A DNA stretch of 64,000 nt from Bacteroidota bacterium. Lineage in GTDB: Bacteria > Bacteroidota > Bacteroidia > Bacteroidales > ML635J-15. The translations under genes were made by a program, and so were the position numbers. Shown in pieces: positions 9,427 through 19,101 of this stretch (its first letter is position 1; each line of letters opens with the position of its first letter). The notes beneath the pieces were generated by a model. The model ran no database searches. It was not told where the DNA came from and was given only the letters and a program-made list of their open reading frames with translations. Where the stretch lies: assembly GCA_029558535.1 (NCBI GenBank), contig JAKQEK010000071.1, positions 98,503-162,502 of the forward strand, given 5' to 3'.

Positions 9427-11071
9427 TATGTACTACTTTTCCTATTCTGTTCCATCTGATTCCGCCATATTCTTTATCTCGTGATAACCATATAAGCCAT
9501 GCTTTTCCAACAACGTGGTCTTCGGGAACAAATCCCCAGAATCTTGAATCTGCTGAATTATGTCTGTTATCACCCATCATCCAATAGTAGTTCATTTTAA
9601 ATGTGTATTCAGTTGTTTCTTTACCATTAATGAATATTTTATTTCCTTTAACTTCAAGAGTATTATGTTCATAATATCCGATTATTCTACTATATAAAGG
9701 CAGAATTACAGTATCAAGTTTAATAGTAGCTCCTGCAGCTGGAACATACATGGGGCCAAACCAGTCAACATTCCATTTGTAATTATCGTTGTGGGGGAAA
9801 ATTCTAAATCTTTCACTATAGTCAGCAATAGAATCTAACACATCTTTTTTAATACTTTTAATAAAAGTCATTTTTGAAAATTTGTCAAAATTTGCTTTTG
9901 TCAAAGGAATTATAAATGCACTGCCAGCATCTGTAAATCTTATATCAGATTTGTTTATTTCGTATTCTTTTAATACTCTTTCAGGAATATCGCTTCCATC
10001 TGTTTGAACAACATAGTTAAATTGTTTTGTAGGAATATCTTTTTGAGCTTTACCATTTACAAAAACTTCTCCATTTTTAACCTGTATTGTGTCACCTCCA
10101 ACAGCAACACATCTTTTGATGTAGTTTTCTCTTTTATCAACAGGTCTGATTATAATTTCATAAACGTCCCAAATAATTTGTCTGGCCATTTTATCATAAT
10201 CGGCCTTTGTTTTAATTCTTGGTCCGCTTTTGTAAAATTCTTTATCATATTCCTGCATTTTTTGAACGGCAAGTTGTAATAACTCATTTGTATGTGCAGG
10301 GTTAGCATTTGGATTAAAAAGATGAAAAGCAAGTTCACGATAATATTCCGGAGACTTTGGATTTACGATTACGCTCGAATCTCCTTTGACACTGACTAAA
10401 ACGGCATAATCATATTCCTGCATCAGATATGAGGCAATTCTGACTATATCGTAGTAGTCCTGAGCCTGATTTTGAACGCAGACAGTATCGCCAGTTGGAT
10501 AATTGAAAACAACCATATCGTCACGTTTCACTTCTCCCCAGCCAACCATACGTTCGTATTCGTTTTGTATCCATAAGAGGTACGAAGGAGTCGATTTCGT
10601 TAATGGTAGTGTGTGATGAACAAACGGAAAGGAGAGTGGAGTCATTGGAACTCTTGGACCGTAAGCGACTTTACTGACAAATAAATAGTCGCCGACCAGT
10701 AAAGTCTTTTCCATCGAAGATGTCGGAATAGTAAATGCCTCGAAGAAGAAAATCCTGATAAATGATGCAGCAATTACTGCAAATATTAATGCATCAACCC
10801 ATTCAAGAGTTTTTCGGGCTATTTTAGTGTATTTTTTATCTTTTTTTGGCTTCCAGAAAGCCCATCTCACTTTTTTAGTGATATAAATGTCAACTATAAT
10901 TATTTCACCTATAAGCCACCAATAGCTGCCCATCCAGACAACCCACAAAATATAACAGATACTTACAACCGCAAACCAAATCCATTTGTTTTTAAGCTTT
11001 TGAACAATACTGCTGTTAGCGATTTTTGATTTTAATCCTAAATTTTTCGTTTTTGTTGTTTTTTGTGCCAT
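9416..11071 (-). CDS. lepB: Signal peptidase I
   Basis: Leader peptidase that removes Sec signal peptides on the periplasmic face. The 551-residue protein has membrane helices near residues 32-62 and 92-110, then the catalytic box [12 protein letters not shown] with nucleophile Ser119, the GDYLFVSK box, the general base Lys319 in [13 protein letters not shown], and the C-terminal [25 protein letters not shown] box. It is longer than E. coli LepB because of an insert of about 130 residues between the Ser and Lys boxes, common in Bacteroidota. The gene follows dapB by two bases and is followed by the dyad-less paralogue with an 11-base overlap. Confidence 0.95.
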   Translation of the reverse strand: MAQKTTKTKNLGLKSKIANSSIVQKLKNKWIWFAVVSICYILWVVWMGSYWWLIGEIIIVDIYITKKVRWAFWKPKKDKKYTKIARKTLEWVDALIFAVIAASFIRIFFFEAFTIPTSSMEKTLLVGDYLFVSKVAYGPRVPMTPLSFPFVHHTLPLTKSTPSYLLWIQNEYERMVGWGEVKRDDMVVFNYPTGDTVCVQNQAQDYYDIVRIASYLMQEYDYAVLVSVKGDSSVIVNPKSPEYYRELAFHLFNPNANPAHTNELLQLAVQKMQEYDKEFYKSGPRIKTKADYDKMARQIIWDVYEIIIRPVDKRENYIKRCVAVGGDTIQVKNGEVFVNGKAQKDIPTKQFNYVVQTDGSDIPERVLKEYEINKSDIRFTDAGSAFIIPLTKANFDKFSKMTFIKSIKKDVLDSIADYSERFRIFPHNDNYKWNVDWFGPMYVPAAGATIKLDTVILPLYSRIIGYYEHNTLEVKGNKIFINGKETTEYTFKMNYYWMMGDNRHNSADSRFWGFVPEDHVVGKAWLIWLSRDKEYGGIRWNRIGKVVHNEK

Positions 11072-11073
11072 AA

Positions 11074-11790
11074 TTATAGTTTTAATAAGTCACTCATCGA
11101 AAATACTCCGATTTTGCCAATAACAAATTCAGCCGCCATAATAGCTCCTTGTGCCAGTCCTCTTCTCGACTTTGCTGAATGGCTTATGCTGATTATATCA
11201 ATGTCATTTTCCCATATAATTTTATGATCTCCATAAATTTCACCTTCTCTAAACGAGTTGATTTCTATTTTATTTTTTTCATTACACGGATTTAACATCC
11301 ATTTAACATATTTTGGATTATTCTTAATAATTCCATTTGCTAAAGTTATTGCAGTACCGCTTGGTTTGTCTAGCTTATGAATATGATGAGTTTCTTCAAT
11401 TTTTGCTTCATAATCATTAAATCCCGACAAAAGTTCAGCAAGCTTTTCGTTAATCTTCATAAATACATTAACTCCAATGCTAAAATTTGAAGCATAAAAT
11501 ACTGCTGCCGAATTTTTGATGCATAATTTTTTAAACTCATCTTTATTTAAATCCCATCCTGTTGTACCACTAACGACTGAAATGCCGTTCTGTAAACAAT
11601 TGATAACATTTTGTTTAGCTGAATTGGGGGAAGTAAATTCTATAGCAATGTCTGCAATAGATTTTAGATTTTCGCTAATTTTATCGGTTGTGTTAATATC
11701 AATAACAGCAGTAATAGTATGCCCACGCTCTAAGGCAATTTGCTCAACAGCTTTGCCCATTTTACCGTAACCAATTAGTGCAATTCTCAT
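11074..11790 (-). CDS. dapB: 4-hydroxy-tetrahydrodipicolinate reductase
   Basis: Reduces 4-hydroxy-tetrahydrodipicolinate with NAD(P)H in the lysine/diaminopimelate pathway in the cytoplasm. The N-terminal nucleotide-binding motif is GYGKMGK. The catalytic stretch [16 protein letters not shown] contains the family His-His pair and the Lys that acts as acid. The 238-residue length is normal. First gene of the dapB-lepB run, a pairing I recall as common in Bacteroidota. Confidence 0.95.
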   Translation of the reverse strand: MRIALIGYGKMGKAVEQIALERGHTITAVIDINTTDKISENLKSIADIAIEFTSPNSAKQNVINCLQNGISVVSGTTGWDLNKDEFKKLCIKNSAAVFYASNFSIGVNVFMKINEKLAELLSGFNDYEAKIEETHHIHKLDKPSGTAITLANGIIKNNPKYVKWMLNPCNEKNKIEINSFREGEIYGDHKIIWENDIDIISISHSAKSRRGLAQGAIMAAEFVIGKIGVFSMSDLLKL

Positions 11791-11897
11791 AATATAATTT
11801 ATGTTGTAAAAATACTATTATTTTTTGAAGCAATGTAATTTAAGAAATTAAAATATTGTTTAGCCTTTAATTATTCTTCCTCCCAACCATAACCACC

Positions 11898-11926
11898 ACT
11901 CCAACGCGAATGACTCGCGCTGGAGT
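11898..11926. repeat. REP palindrome copy 1
   Basis: A 29-bp near-palindrome between dapB and the barrel protein gene, arms of 13 bases around a 3-base centre (TGA, a variant of the TAA-orientation copies). Two mismatches from the perfect arm ACTCCAGCGCGAG. It is preceded by a TTTAATTATTCTTC-like leader that also precedes copy 6. Confidence 0.85.
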
Positions 11927-11949
11927 TTGAGAGTTTGAGTTGGTGAAAT

Positions 11950-12573
11950 CTAAAATTTATAACACAAACTAACTCGCCCTATTGCGCTAATGTGATTGAA
12001 ATATCCAATAAAATCATTGCTGCCTTTTAGTACGACTTGCAGTGGAAGACCATAATCGTTAATTTCTCTAATGTACCATTGTTTTGGCGAGAAACCAAAT
12101 CCGCCGGTAAGGTTTATGCAAAGTTTATCAGTGGGATATAGTTTATATCCTGTAAGTAATCCTATAGATATTTTATGTTCTTTTAAACTAATAGTTAAGT
12201 TATTGTTTTCTGCATACTCAATTTGTGCAGGGGTAAATTCGTCAACATTTTTCACAAAATTGTGTAAAAGCCAATACCTTGCATAAATGCCGTAATAAAA
12301 CGCATCAACTTCTTTGGCATTAGTTTTATATTTCTTTAATTCTAAATTAGCAAAGCTATTGTGCTTACGGTGGTAAATCGGGTCTTCTGTTATTATTCCA
12401 TAACTTTTCTTTGAATAAAATGAACCCCCCAAGCTAAAACTTATTTTATTATTAAACTTATGCTCCACTGCAAGTCCGGGTAAATCTAGAATGCCTCCGT
12501 ATATTGATACCTCAGTTTGAGTAAATGCTTTTACTAGGATTAGTTGAAAAACTGCTAGAATAATTATTTTCAT
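11950..12573 (-). CDS. Putative outer-membrane beta-barrel protein
   Basis: I set the start at 12573 (MKIIILAVF), which gives a clean signal peptide ending near KAFTQ; the longer frame from 12621 would begin inside a good -7 promoter element. The mature part, about 190 residues, is made of alternating amphipathic strands (VSIYGGIL, ISFSLGGSFYS, ISIGLLTGYKLY, LCINLTGGFGFSP, ISAIGRVSLCYKF) ending in an aromatic residue, as expected for a small outer-membrane barrel. No family recognised. It sits between REP copies 1 and 2, at the edge of the RAYT island. Confidence 0.6.
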   Translation of the reverse strand: MKIIILAVFQLILVKAFTQTEVSIYGGILDLPGLAVEHKFNNKISFSLGGSFYSKKSYGIITEDPIYHRKHNSFANLELKKYKTNAKEVDAFYYGIYARYWLLHNFVKNVDEFTPAQIEYAENNNLTISLKEHKISIGLLTGYKLYPTDKLCINLTGGFGFSPKQWYIREINDYGLPLQVVLKGSNDFIGYFNHISAIGRVSLCYKF

Positions 12574-12618
12574 CAACAGCCATTTAAAGTTTATAATATA
12601 ATCGCTTTTATTTGAATG

Positions 12619-12626
12619 CAAATTTA
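12619..12626 (-). promoter_or_regulatory. -7 element for the barrel protein gene
   Basis: On the minus strand this reads TAAATTTG, a perfect TAnnTTTG, 45 bases upstream of the ATG at 12573. It overlaps an in-frame upstream ATG at 12621 and so supports the shorter start. Confidence 0.5.
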
Positions 12627-12675
12627 TTTAAGTTTTCTAAATCTCCAAAGTGTATTATTCTCGCCAAACTCCAAG

Positions 12676-12704
12676 ACTCCAGCGCGAGTTACTCGCGTTG
12701 GAGT
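12676..12704. repeat. REP palindrome copy 2
   Basis: A 29-bp palindrome (arm ACTCCAGCGCGAG, centre TTA, one mismatch in the 3' arm) followed by a short tctttaca tract that also follows copies 3 and 4. Confidence 0.9.
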
Positions 12705-12723
12705 GGTGTCTTTACATTCCAAA

Positions 12724-12752
12724 ACTACAGCGCGAGTTACTCGCGCTGGTGA
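12724..12752. repeat. REP palindrome copy 3
   Basis: Same palindrome with centre TTA; the inner ten bases of each arm are intact and the outer ends have diverged. It is 19 bases from copy 2. Confidence 0.85.
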
Positions 12753-12775
12753 ATTGAATCTTTACAATTTTTTCA

Positions 12776-12836
12776 TTATTCAATGTTTATATCTAATATT
12801 CCACCAATTCCTGAATAATTCCTTGCAGATGAATAC
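12776..12836 (-). pseudogene. Remnant of a second RAYT 3' end
   Basis: On the minus strand these bases encode YSSARNYSGIGGILDINIE and a stop, parallel to the last residues of the intact RAYT (FSSARNYSGMCGVLDIIIE, ending at 12894). Like the real gene end it is followed, 24 bases on, by a REP palindrome (copy 3; copy 4 follows the real gene by 25 bases). The differences include both silent and amino-acid-changing bases, so this is an old or imported copy and not a recent duplication. Confidence 0.8.
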
Positions 12837-12840
12837 CCAA

Positions 12841-12869
12841 ACTCCAGCGCGAGTTACTCGCGTTGGAGT
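12841..12869. repeat. REP palindrome copy 4
   Basis: A 29-bp palindrome, centre TTA, one mismatch, 25 bases downstream of the RAYT stop codon. Confidence 0.9.
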
Positions 12870-12893
12870 TACAGAATATCTTTACAATTTTTA

Positions 12894-13430
12894 TTATTCA
12901 ATGATTATATCTAAAACTCCACACATTCCTGAATAATTTCTTGCAGATGAAAACTTATACTCTGTTGCATATGATACAAATCCCGCATCAACAGGATTTA
13001 AATGAATATAATTAAGTTTTTGTTTAAAAATCTTTTCTGTACTAATTTCAATAGGATGAAAACCATCTTGCCAAAACTTGTATTTCCAATTTCTTCTAAT
13101 ACGTAATCCTTCATTCCTAAAAACCGTCAGCATTTTATTTTTATCCCCTGATAGTTCCATTTCCTTAATGATTTTCACAGATGTAAATTTTTTCATATCA
13201 CGCATTATATTACTAATCCTTATGTCATTCCCTCTTGCAATAATGTGAAAATGAGTCGGCATTAAACAATAAGCGTACAATTCCATACCTTTATGATTCT
13301 GACAAAAGCGTATTGAGTCTATAAGTATATTAATATATTTTTCTTCAATAAATACCTTTTCCCAGTTTACAACTGTACTTGTAATAAAATAAGCTTTGGT
13401 ATCGTCATGGGCTTTGTAATATTCTGACAT
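12894..13430 (-). CDS. REP-associated tyrosine transposase (RAYT)
   Basis: IS200-like Y1 HUH transposase of the single-copy REP-associated group. It carries the metal-binding HUH motif LMPTHFHIIARG and a C-terminal helix with NYIHLNPVDAGFV holding the predicted catalytic Tyr, both diagnostic of RAYTs. The start is taken as the ATG at 13430 (MSEYYKAHDD; 178 residues), because a perfect -7 element (13446-13453) covers the upstream ATG at 13448. REP palindromes lie on both sides, with TTA centres downstream and TAA centres upstream, that is in opposite orientation. By family knowledge RAYTs bind and cut REP hairpins and are thought to spread them; there is no accompanying tnpB. Confidence 0.92.
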   Translation of the reverse strand: MSEYYKAHDDTKAYFITSTVVNWEKVFIEEKYINILIDSIRFCQNHKGMELYAYCLMPTHFHIIARGNDIRISNIMRDMKKFTSVKIIKEMELSGDKNKMLTVFRNEGLRIRRNWKYKFWQDGFHPIEISTEKIFKQKLNYIHLNPVDAGFVSYATEYKFSSARNYSGMCGVLDIIIE

Positions 13431-13445
13431 GAAGCAATGTTTAAA

Positions 13446-13453
13446 CAAAGATA
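13446..13453 (-). promoter_or_regulatory. -7 element for the RAYT gene
   Basis: Minus-strand TATCTTTG, a perfect TAnnTTTG, 15 bases before the ATG at 13430; it rules out the ATG at 13448 as the start for this transcript. Confidence 0.5.
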
Positions 13454-13490
13454 ATTAAAAATAGGATAGGTTAATGAATAGAATAACCAA

Positions 13491-13525
13491 ACTCCTCCAG
13501 CGCGAGTAACTCGCGCTGGAGGAGT
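13491..13525. repeat. REP palindrome copy 5 (extended)
   Basis: The longest copy: 16-base perfect arms (ACTCCTCCAGCGCGAG and its complement) around TAA, 35 bp in all. It lies upstream of the RAYT gene in the opposite orientation to copies 2-4. Confidence 0.92.
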
Positions 13526-13566
13526 TGAATTAAAATGTTTTTTTAGACTTTAATTATTCTTCCCAA

Positions 13567-13595
13567 ACTCCAACGCGAGTAACTCGCGCTGGAGT
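13567..13595. repeat. REP palindrome copy 6
   Basis: A 29-bp palindrome, centre TAA, one mismatch, 41 bases from copy 5 and 17 bases after the stop codon of the lipoprotein gene that ends at 13612. Confidence 0.9.
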
Positions 13596-13611
13596 GGTTG
13601 AGCAGTGGTAT

Positions 13612-14838
13612 TTATTCTACGTGACTCCATCTAATGGCATATTCATTCCCCACAATATCAGCGTATGAAATAGTTACAATTTCAACATTATCAATATTTA
13701 TTTCTTCCGGAACAATTACATTGGAATAATCAGAAATGATATCGTTTTCATTTTCACCAATTACAATACAATCTTCACCATTATCCTTTTTTTGTATTTC
13801 AACTCTAAGCCATGTAACAAAAGCAGGAGCCTCAACATTTTGATTATCTGAACTTTCATAAGTAATCATAATATTTGTCACCTTACCAGTGTTATCAGTT
13901 ATTAATCTGGGACGAGCCAAAACAAGGAATCTTTCAACATCAATTTTATAGTAATGGAGTTTATAAAAGGTAGTTCCATCAAGGCTGAAATTATAAACAC
14001 CTGTTTCAAAAGGTTCTCCATCTGAACGATCAAAGGTTGATTGAAAACCAAATTTACAATTTGGGTAATAAGAGTAATTGTCTCCAACATTGATATTTGT
14101 ATGGGGATTTCCTTCCGGACCGTTAAAAGCTACATTTATATGTTCAGGTATAATTCCATAACCACCTCGTATATTAAAGAAATATTCAATAAACGTCTCT
14201 TGCAAATCCGGATTAATTTCATTGTACAGCTGAGCTTCTGTTTCATTTACTCCACAAGCCCCGGCATGCACTCTGAACATTGTGTTTATCATCATGTGAG
14301 AGTCGGTAAAATAATCAGGTTTTCCATCCGAATCAGTATCAATATTCTCTGCCAAGGATTCATAAAATGCTCCTAATTCCTGCAGTAATTCAATAAATTC
14401 TTCCGAAATTAGAATTTCGTTACCAACCGGGTCATTCGAAGGATAAACTCTATCGCCATCAAGGGTTAATTCTGATAAATCAATTACAGTGTTTTCTCCG
14501 TCTGACAAATTCACCAATGGTAACATATTCATGCCTCCAACAGAAAGGTGTCCGATATATTCAAGTTTTTTGGTAACAAAAATTAAAGCTGTAGCAGAAC
14601 CCGGAGGAGCATATAATGCAAAAGATTCATCATCAATTTCCACAACCTCAAACATTTGGCCGTAAATGACCATAATTTTATCAGCATCGGCTAAAGTCAG
14701 TCCGCTTTTAGTTGATTTTGTTTTATTATTTGTCAGTGTTCCTTTAATTAACACTCCATGATCGAGGTTATTGTTATCTTTCTTGCATCCAATAAAGATA
14801 ATTATTCCTAAACAGATTGTTATGATTAAAAATTTCAT
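13612..14838 (-). CDS. Lipoprotein of unknown function
   Basis: 408 residues with a lipoprotein signal (MKFLIITICLGIIIFIGC, lipobox Cys18) and a charged KKDNNN tether. The mature part has an early beta-rich region (GVLIKGTLTNNKTK, carboxypeptidase-regulatory-like in feel) and an Asp-rich DTDSDGKPD loop typical of Ca2+-binding thrombospondin-3/EF-like loops. It mentions no catalytic motif I recognise. Probably exposed on the outer membrane. Its 3' end abuts REP copy 6. Family unknown. Confidence 0.75.
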   Translation of the reverse strand: MKFLIITICLGIIIFIGCKKDNNNLDHGVLIKGTLTNNKTKSTKSGLTLADADKIMVIYGQMFEVVEIDDESFALYAPPGSATALIFVTKKLEYIGHLSVGGMNMLPLVNLSDGENTVIDLSELTLDGDRVYPSNDPVGNEILISEEFIELLQELGAFYESLAENIDTDSDGKPDYFTDSHMMINTMFRVHAGACGVNETEAQLYNEINPDLQETFIEYFFNIRGGYGIIPEHINVAFNGPEGNPHTNINVGDNYSYYPNCKFGFQSTFDRSDGEPFETGVYNFSLDGTTFYKLHYYKIDVERFLVLARPRLITDNTGKVTNIMITYESSDNQNVEAPAFVTWLRVEIQKKDNGEDCIVIGENENDIISDYSNVIVPEEINIDNVEIVTISYADIVGNEYAIRWSHVE

Positions 14839-14869
14839 AAAAATTTTATTGTAAATATACTCAATTTAT

Positions 14870-17107
14870 TTATTCAAACCATTTACGCATTATTTTTAAA
14901 ATATCATCCTCAGTATATGGTTTTGAAATATAATCATTACATCCAGTATTTAGAGCTTTTTGTTTTTCTTCATTTAAGGCATAAGCGGTTTGAGCAATAA
15001 TAATTATATCCTTGTTTAGATTTCGTATTTTTTTAGTAAGTTCATATCCGTCAATACCTGGCAATTTCATATCCATAAAAATTACGTCAGCATCAGAATG
15101 CTTTTTATATAGTTCCAGTGCGTCATCTCCGTTTGTGGTAGTAAGTATTTGATTACTAATAGGCTCAAGAAACTTTTTTAACAAAGATATAGCATCATCA
15201 CTATCGTCAACAACCATTATCTTAAGTCCTTTTTTAATTTTATTTGTTGTATCTGAGTTGTTTTCTTTAATGTTTTCTATAGTTTTTGAATCAACTTTTT
15301 TATAACTTATCGTGAAGTGAAAAACGGTACCAATATCAGGGGTACTTTCCGCCCAAATTTTGCCTCCGAGCATAGTTACATAAGCTGAAGATATTGATAA
15401 TCCTAATCCTGCACCTTCATATCCACGACTATGAGAATTACTTGCTTGTCTGAATCTTTCAAATATTAACTCAAGCTGGTCTTGTGGAATTCCCTTGCCT
15501 GTGTCTTTTACATAAAATTCAACAAACTTTCCTTTCTTTTGACAGCCAAATTCAATACTTCCTTGTTTTGTAAACTTTATTGCATTTTTTATTAAATTGG
15601 TAAGTATCGCATACAATTTTTCTGAATCCGTTTTTATATGAGATTCTTCCGGGGTTAAAGAGTTATTACAAATCAACTTAATGCCGTTTTGTGTTGCTTC
15701 AGGTAAAAAGAATGCATATTGATTTTCCATTACAGAATTAATATCTGTATCTGAAAAATAAACTTGCATCTGACCTGATTCAATTTTGGAAATATCAATA
15801 ATATCGTTGATAATATTCAACATTCTCATTCCGCTCTTTTCTATCAAACTAATGTATTCCTTTTGTTTTTCGCCTGTTAGGTTTGGTCTTTTTAATAAAC
15901 TCGCAAAGCCTATTATTCCATTCATTGGCGTACGAATTTCGTGACTCATATTGGACAAAAATGCCGATTTAAGTTGATCGCTTTCTTCGGCTTTCTCTTT
16001 AGCTTTAATAAGTTCGTTTTCGGTATGTTTTCTACTAGTTATATCTCTCGTTACACCATGAATCCCAATCAGTGTACCTGCTTCATCTAAATATGGTGTT
16101 ACTATAAGTTCTCCCCATTTGGTAGAACCATCTTTACAAATATATTCCATTTCAAGAATACTCGTGTATTTATTGTTTTTCTCTTTAGCGTTCAAAAAAT
16201 TTTTAACCTCATTTTCCAATATTTTCTTGCCTGCTATAGCCGATTCCAAAGTAAATCTTTCATCAATTGTTTGATTCATGTATTCATCAACTGTAAAGCC
16301 TGTAAATGATTCGATGGAAGGGGAGACAAATAAGCTTTTGCCTTTAAAATCCATAAGCCAAACGACATCTGTCATTTTTTCTGCTAGTTGTTTGTATTTG
16401 CTTTCGCTGCTACGCAAAGCCAATTCAGTATTCTTTCTTGCTTGCAATTCTTTTCTTAAAGATTTGTTTTTTGTCTTTATTATTAGAAGAAAAACAAGAA
16501 GAATTAAAAACAACAAAACAATTAATGAAGATTGAAATAGCTCATACAACATATTTTTTTTCCATAAAGCTGCATTAAAATCCATCCCGAAAACGGCAAT
16601 AACTTCTTTATTTTCTTTATCCAAAACGGGCACCATTACGCTTACCCATGTTCCCCATCTGTCAGTAATAGGCTCTGAGATGATAGTACGGTTTTCGTAA
16701 TATGGTATATAAACGCTGGAATCGGCTTCGACAAACTCCTGACCAGCAGGCGAATAATCAGGAGAATCTATGGGTTCTGAATCTGCAATAAAGAATATTT
16801 TACCTTCTCGCAGAGTATAAAGATATGTAAATCTCGATTCAGGATTTACTGTCATAAGTGCCCCTAATAGCTTTTTTAGCTCAAAATATTCTTTTTTATT
16901 CAGATCTGATTTTGTTGCATTAAGGCTGTCGATCAATTCATGAGGTAACATTATCTCAATAGATTCGGCAATTCGTTGTATTCTAACAAGATTTTTTGTT
17001 TCTATTTTGTTCCAAGAATAGTTGAGATAAAAAAAACCTCCAATTATTGCAGCTATAAAAATTAGTATTTCCGGTAAGATATTTAAAAAGAATTTCTTTT
17101 TATTCAT
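14870..17107 (-). CDS. Hybrid sensor histidine kinase/response regulator
   Basis: Membrane sensor of 745 residues: helix at about 10-30, periplasmic sensor region of CACHE/PDC type (about 31-190), second helix (about 193-212), PAS domain with PAC tail (about 235-365), HisKA dimerisation domain with phospho-accepting His389 in NMSHEIRTPMNGIIGF, HATPase with N box NLIKNAIKF and G boxes DTGKGI and GAGLGLSI, and a C-terminal receiver domain with acidic pair in VVDDSDD and phospho-acceptor Asp679 (IFMDMKLPGIDGYEL) and KP motif (SKPYT). No DNA-binding output domain is present, so the receiver probably feeds a phosphorelay or acts in cis. Ligand unknown. Confidence 0.93.
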   Translation of the reverse strand: MNKKKFFLNILPEILIFIAAIIGGFFYLNYSWNKIETKNLVRIQRIAESIEIMLPHELIDSLNATKSDLNKKEYFELKKLLGALMTVNPESRFTYLYTLREGKIFFIADSEPIDSPDYSPAGQEFVEADSSVYIPYYENRTIISEPITDRWGTWVSVMVPVLDKENKEVIAVFGMDFNAALWKKNMLYELFQSSLIVLLFLILLVFLLIIKTKNKSLRKELQARKNTELALRSSESKYKQLAEKMTDVVWLMDFKGKSLFVSPSIESFTGFTVDEYMNQTIDERFTLESAIAGKKILENEVKNFLNAKEKNNKYTSILEMEYICKDGSTKWGELIVTPYLDEAGTLIGIHGVTRDITSRKHTENELIKAKEKAEESDQLKSAFLSNMSHEIRTPMNGIIGFASLLKRPNLTGEKQKEYISLIEKSGMRMLNIINDIIDISKIESGQMQVYFSDTDINSVMENQYAFFLPEATQNGIKLICNNSLTPEESHIKTDSEKLYAILTNLIKNAIKFTKQGSIEFGCQKKGKFVEFYVKDTGKGIPQDQLELIFERFRQASNSHSRGYEGAGLGLSISSAYVTMLGGKIWAESTPDIGTVFHFTISYKKVDSKTIENIKENNSDTTNKIKKGLKIMVVDDSDDAISLLKKFLEPISNQILTTTNGDDALELYKKHSDADVIFMDMKLPGIDGYELTKKIRNLNKDIIIIAQTAYALNEEKQKALNTGCNDYISKPYTEDDILKIMRKWFE

Positions 17108-17155
17108 AAATACTATTTTGAATTGTCTAACTGAAAAGTTTCAAATAATATGTAC

Positions 17156-17163
17156 CAAAGTTA
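17156..17163 (-). promoter_or_regulatory. -7 element for the hybrid kinase gene
   Basis: Minus-strand TAACTTTG (perfect TAnnTTTG) 48 bases upstream of the kinase ATG, so the kinase is transcribed separately from pyrD. Confidence 0.5.
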
Positions 17164-17284
17164 GATAAATTTATAATAAATACATATTTATTTAGTATTT
17201 ATTTTTTTGTATGACCGAATTCTTGTATAGAAGAATATTTAGACATTATGACAAAATCTTTACTAGTCGGAAGAGAACTGGCAT

Positions 17285-18199
17285 TTACGACAATTTTAAA
17301 CCGCCAATAATTTCTTTTATATCTTTTATTCCGTTTCGTTTGCAGAAAACTTCCAAACCGTGGATTATCTTTACAGTAATGTCAGGTTCGATAAAATTTG
17401 CAGTTCCAATTTGAATGCATGATGCACCGGCCAGTAAGAATTCAAATGCATCTTCAGTTGTCATTATGCCCCCCAAGCCGCATATAGGTATTTTTACAAC
17501 TTTGGATACTTGCCAAACCATTCTGATAGCTATGGGTTTAATTGCTGGTCCAGAAAGTCCTCCTGTAACTGTCGATAGCTTGGGCTTTCTGGTTTTTACA
17601 TCAATAGCCATTCCGAGAAGAGTATTGATTAATGATATACTATCAGCTCCGTTATCTTCTGCCGTTTTAGCAATTGAAGCAATGTCTGTTACATTTGGAG
17701 AAAGTTTGACCATTAGGTGCTTTTTGTAAACTTTTCTTACAGCTTTAATAACTTCTGATGCTGCATCACAACTTGTCCCAAAAGCCATTCCACCTTCTTT
17801 TACATTTGGACAGGATATATTTAATTCTATAGCTGGAATATTATCGAGTTCATTAATCTTTTCAGAAGTCTTAACATAATCTTCTATTGTTGAACCACTT
17901 ACGTTAACAATGATATTAGTCTTATAATCTTTGATTGAAGGATAAATGTCATTACAAAATACATCAACTCCTTTGTTTTGTAAACCCACTGCATTTAGCA
18001 TTCCTGAAGGCGTTTCGGCCATTCTTGGATACGGATTGCCTTCTCTGTGTTTTAACGTTGTGCCCTTAACAATAAAACCACCCAATTGATTTAAATTGAT
18101 AAAATCGGCAAATTCGTTACCATAGCCAAATGTTCCTGAGGCTGTTAATACCGGATTCTTTAACTTTAATCCGTTAAAGTCTATTTCAAGATTTACCAT
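17285..18199 (-). CDS. pyrD: Dihydroorotate dehydrogenase B, catalytic subunit
   Basis: Class 1B dihydroorotate dehydrogenase (304 residues), FMN enzyme of pyrimidine synthesis that passes electrons to NAD+ through PyrK. Family features: ASGTFGYG at the N terminus, the KGTT strand, PNVKEGG with the substrate-binding Asn, the active-site region [15 protein letters not shown] with the catalytic Cys (class 1 uses Cys), KLSPNVTD, and the FMN-phosphate loops GGLSG and GLGGI. It overlaps pyrK by 7 bases, as expected for a heterotetrameric partner. Confidence 0.95.
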   Translation of the reverse strand: MVNLEIDFNGLKLKNPVLTASGTFGYGNEFADFINLNQLGGFIVKGTTLKHREGNPYPRMAETPSGMLNAVGLQNKGVDVFCNDIYPSIKDYKTNIIVNVSGSTIEDYVKTSEKINELDNIPAIELNISCPNVKEGGMAFGTSCDAASEVIKAVRKVYKKHLMVKLSPNVTDIASIAKTAEDNGADSISLINTLLGMAIDVKTRKPKLSTVTGGLSGPAIKPIAIRMVWQVSKVVKIPICGLGGIMTTEDAFEFLLAGASCIQIGTANFIEPDITVKIIHGLEVFCKRNGIKDIKEIIGGLKLS

Positions 18200-18963
18200 A
18201 TAAGATCTTTAGTATTAAATACCGGACCTTCTGTACATACACATTTATGACCGGTTGTTGTATTTTGAACGCAACATAAACAAGCTCCTATGCCACAAGC
18301 CATCATGTTTTCTAAAGAGACTTCGCAATCAATATTTTTGGCTTTTGCACGAGCTGCAACATTCTTTAACATTGCCTCAGGCCCACATGCATAGATTTTT
18401 TTAAAATTGAAACTGTCACTACTAAATAGTGAATGATCTAAAACAGTCCCTTTTTCTCCAAAACTTCCATCTTCAGTAGTGTAAAATACATTTCCGTATT
18501 TTCCGAATTTCTCTTTTCTTAAAATACTTTCTTTATCTCTGTAGCCTAGTAGCAAAGTAGGCATAAACCCAAATTGCATAAAGTATTTGGCAGTATATAA
18601 CATTGGTGCGACCCCGCATCCGCCACCAATTAATAATACTTTGTCCATTATTGGCAGCGAAAAAGAATTGCCTAATGGGAAGATTAGATTTATTAATTCG
18701 CCTGCTTTTAATTCTGATAATTTTTCGGTTCCTTTTCCGGCAATTCTGATTAGTAAAGTGATAGTGTTTTTTTCATAGTTTACATCATGAATGCTTATCG
18801 GTCGCCTTAAAAATGTAGATGATGAATCCGGGATTCTTACTTCTGCAAACTGTGCCGGCAGTATTGTCGTTAATTCATCTTCACTAAATAATTTTAAAAT
18901 AAAATAGTCTTTGTTAAGTCTTAGGTTATAAACAATTTCGAAATCCTGAATGTACTTCTTCAT
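18193..18963 (-). CDS. pyrK: Dihydroorotate dehydrogenase B, electron transfer subunit
   Basis: 256-residue FAD/[2Fe-2S] subunit that oxidises PyrD and reduces NAD+. Seen: the FAD motif RRPISIHD, the [11 protein letters not shown] nucleotide loop, CGPEAML, and a C-terminal Cys cluster ([12 protein letters not shown], then [10 protein letters not shown]) that binds the Fe-S centre. Gene order pyrK-pyrD with a 7-base overlap shows translational coupling. Confidence 0.95.
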   Translation of the reverse strand: MKKYIQDFEIVYNLRLNKDYFILKLFSEDELTTILPAQFAEVRIPDSSSTFLRRPISIHDVNYEKNTITLLIRIAGKGTEKLSELKAGELINLIFPLGNSFSLPIMDKVLLIGGGCGVAPMLYTAKYFMQFGFMPTLLLGYRDKESILRKEKFGKYGNVFYTTEDGSFGEKGTVLDHSLFSSDSFNFKKIYACGPEAMLKNVAARAKAKNIDCEVSLENMMACGIGACLCCVQNTTTGHKCVCTEGPVFNTKDLIW

Positions 18964-18981
18964 ATTCTTAAATAATTATTG

Positions 18982-18989
18982 CAAATTTA
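18982..18989 (-). promoter_or_regulatory. -7 element for pyrKD
   Basis: Minus-strand TAAATTTG (perfect TAnnTTTG) 18 bases before the pyrK ATG. The divergent serpin gene starts about 110 bases away, so the two share a short regulatory region. Confidence 0.5.
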
Positions 18990-19101
18990 ATTTTTTATTT
19001 GTTTTTTACTAGCGTTTTTAAAAATGTTAAGAAAAATCTGTAAAAAAAATGCAGAATTTAGTTGATTTAATTATCATAGTCGAAATTTAAAATTTACTAA
19101 G

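Noticed and set aside
12616..12936. A 106-residue plus-strand frame with repeated PARVTRVG peptides
   Set aside because: It is a translation of REP copies 2-4 and of the antisense of the RAYT 3' end; the repeated peptide comes from the palindrome.
11898..13595. CRISPR array
   Set aside because: The repeats are palindromic 29-mers with uneven spacing (19 to several hundred bases), both orientations, no unique spacers and no cas genes.
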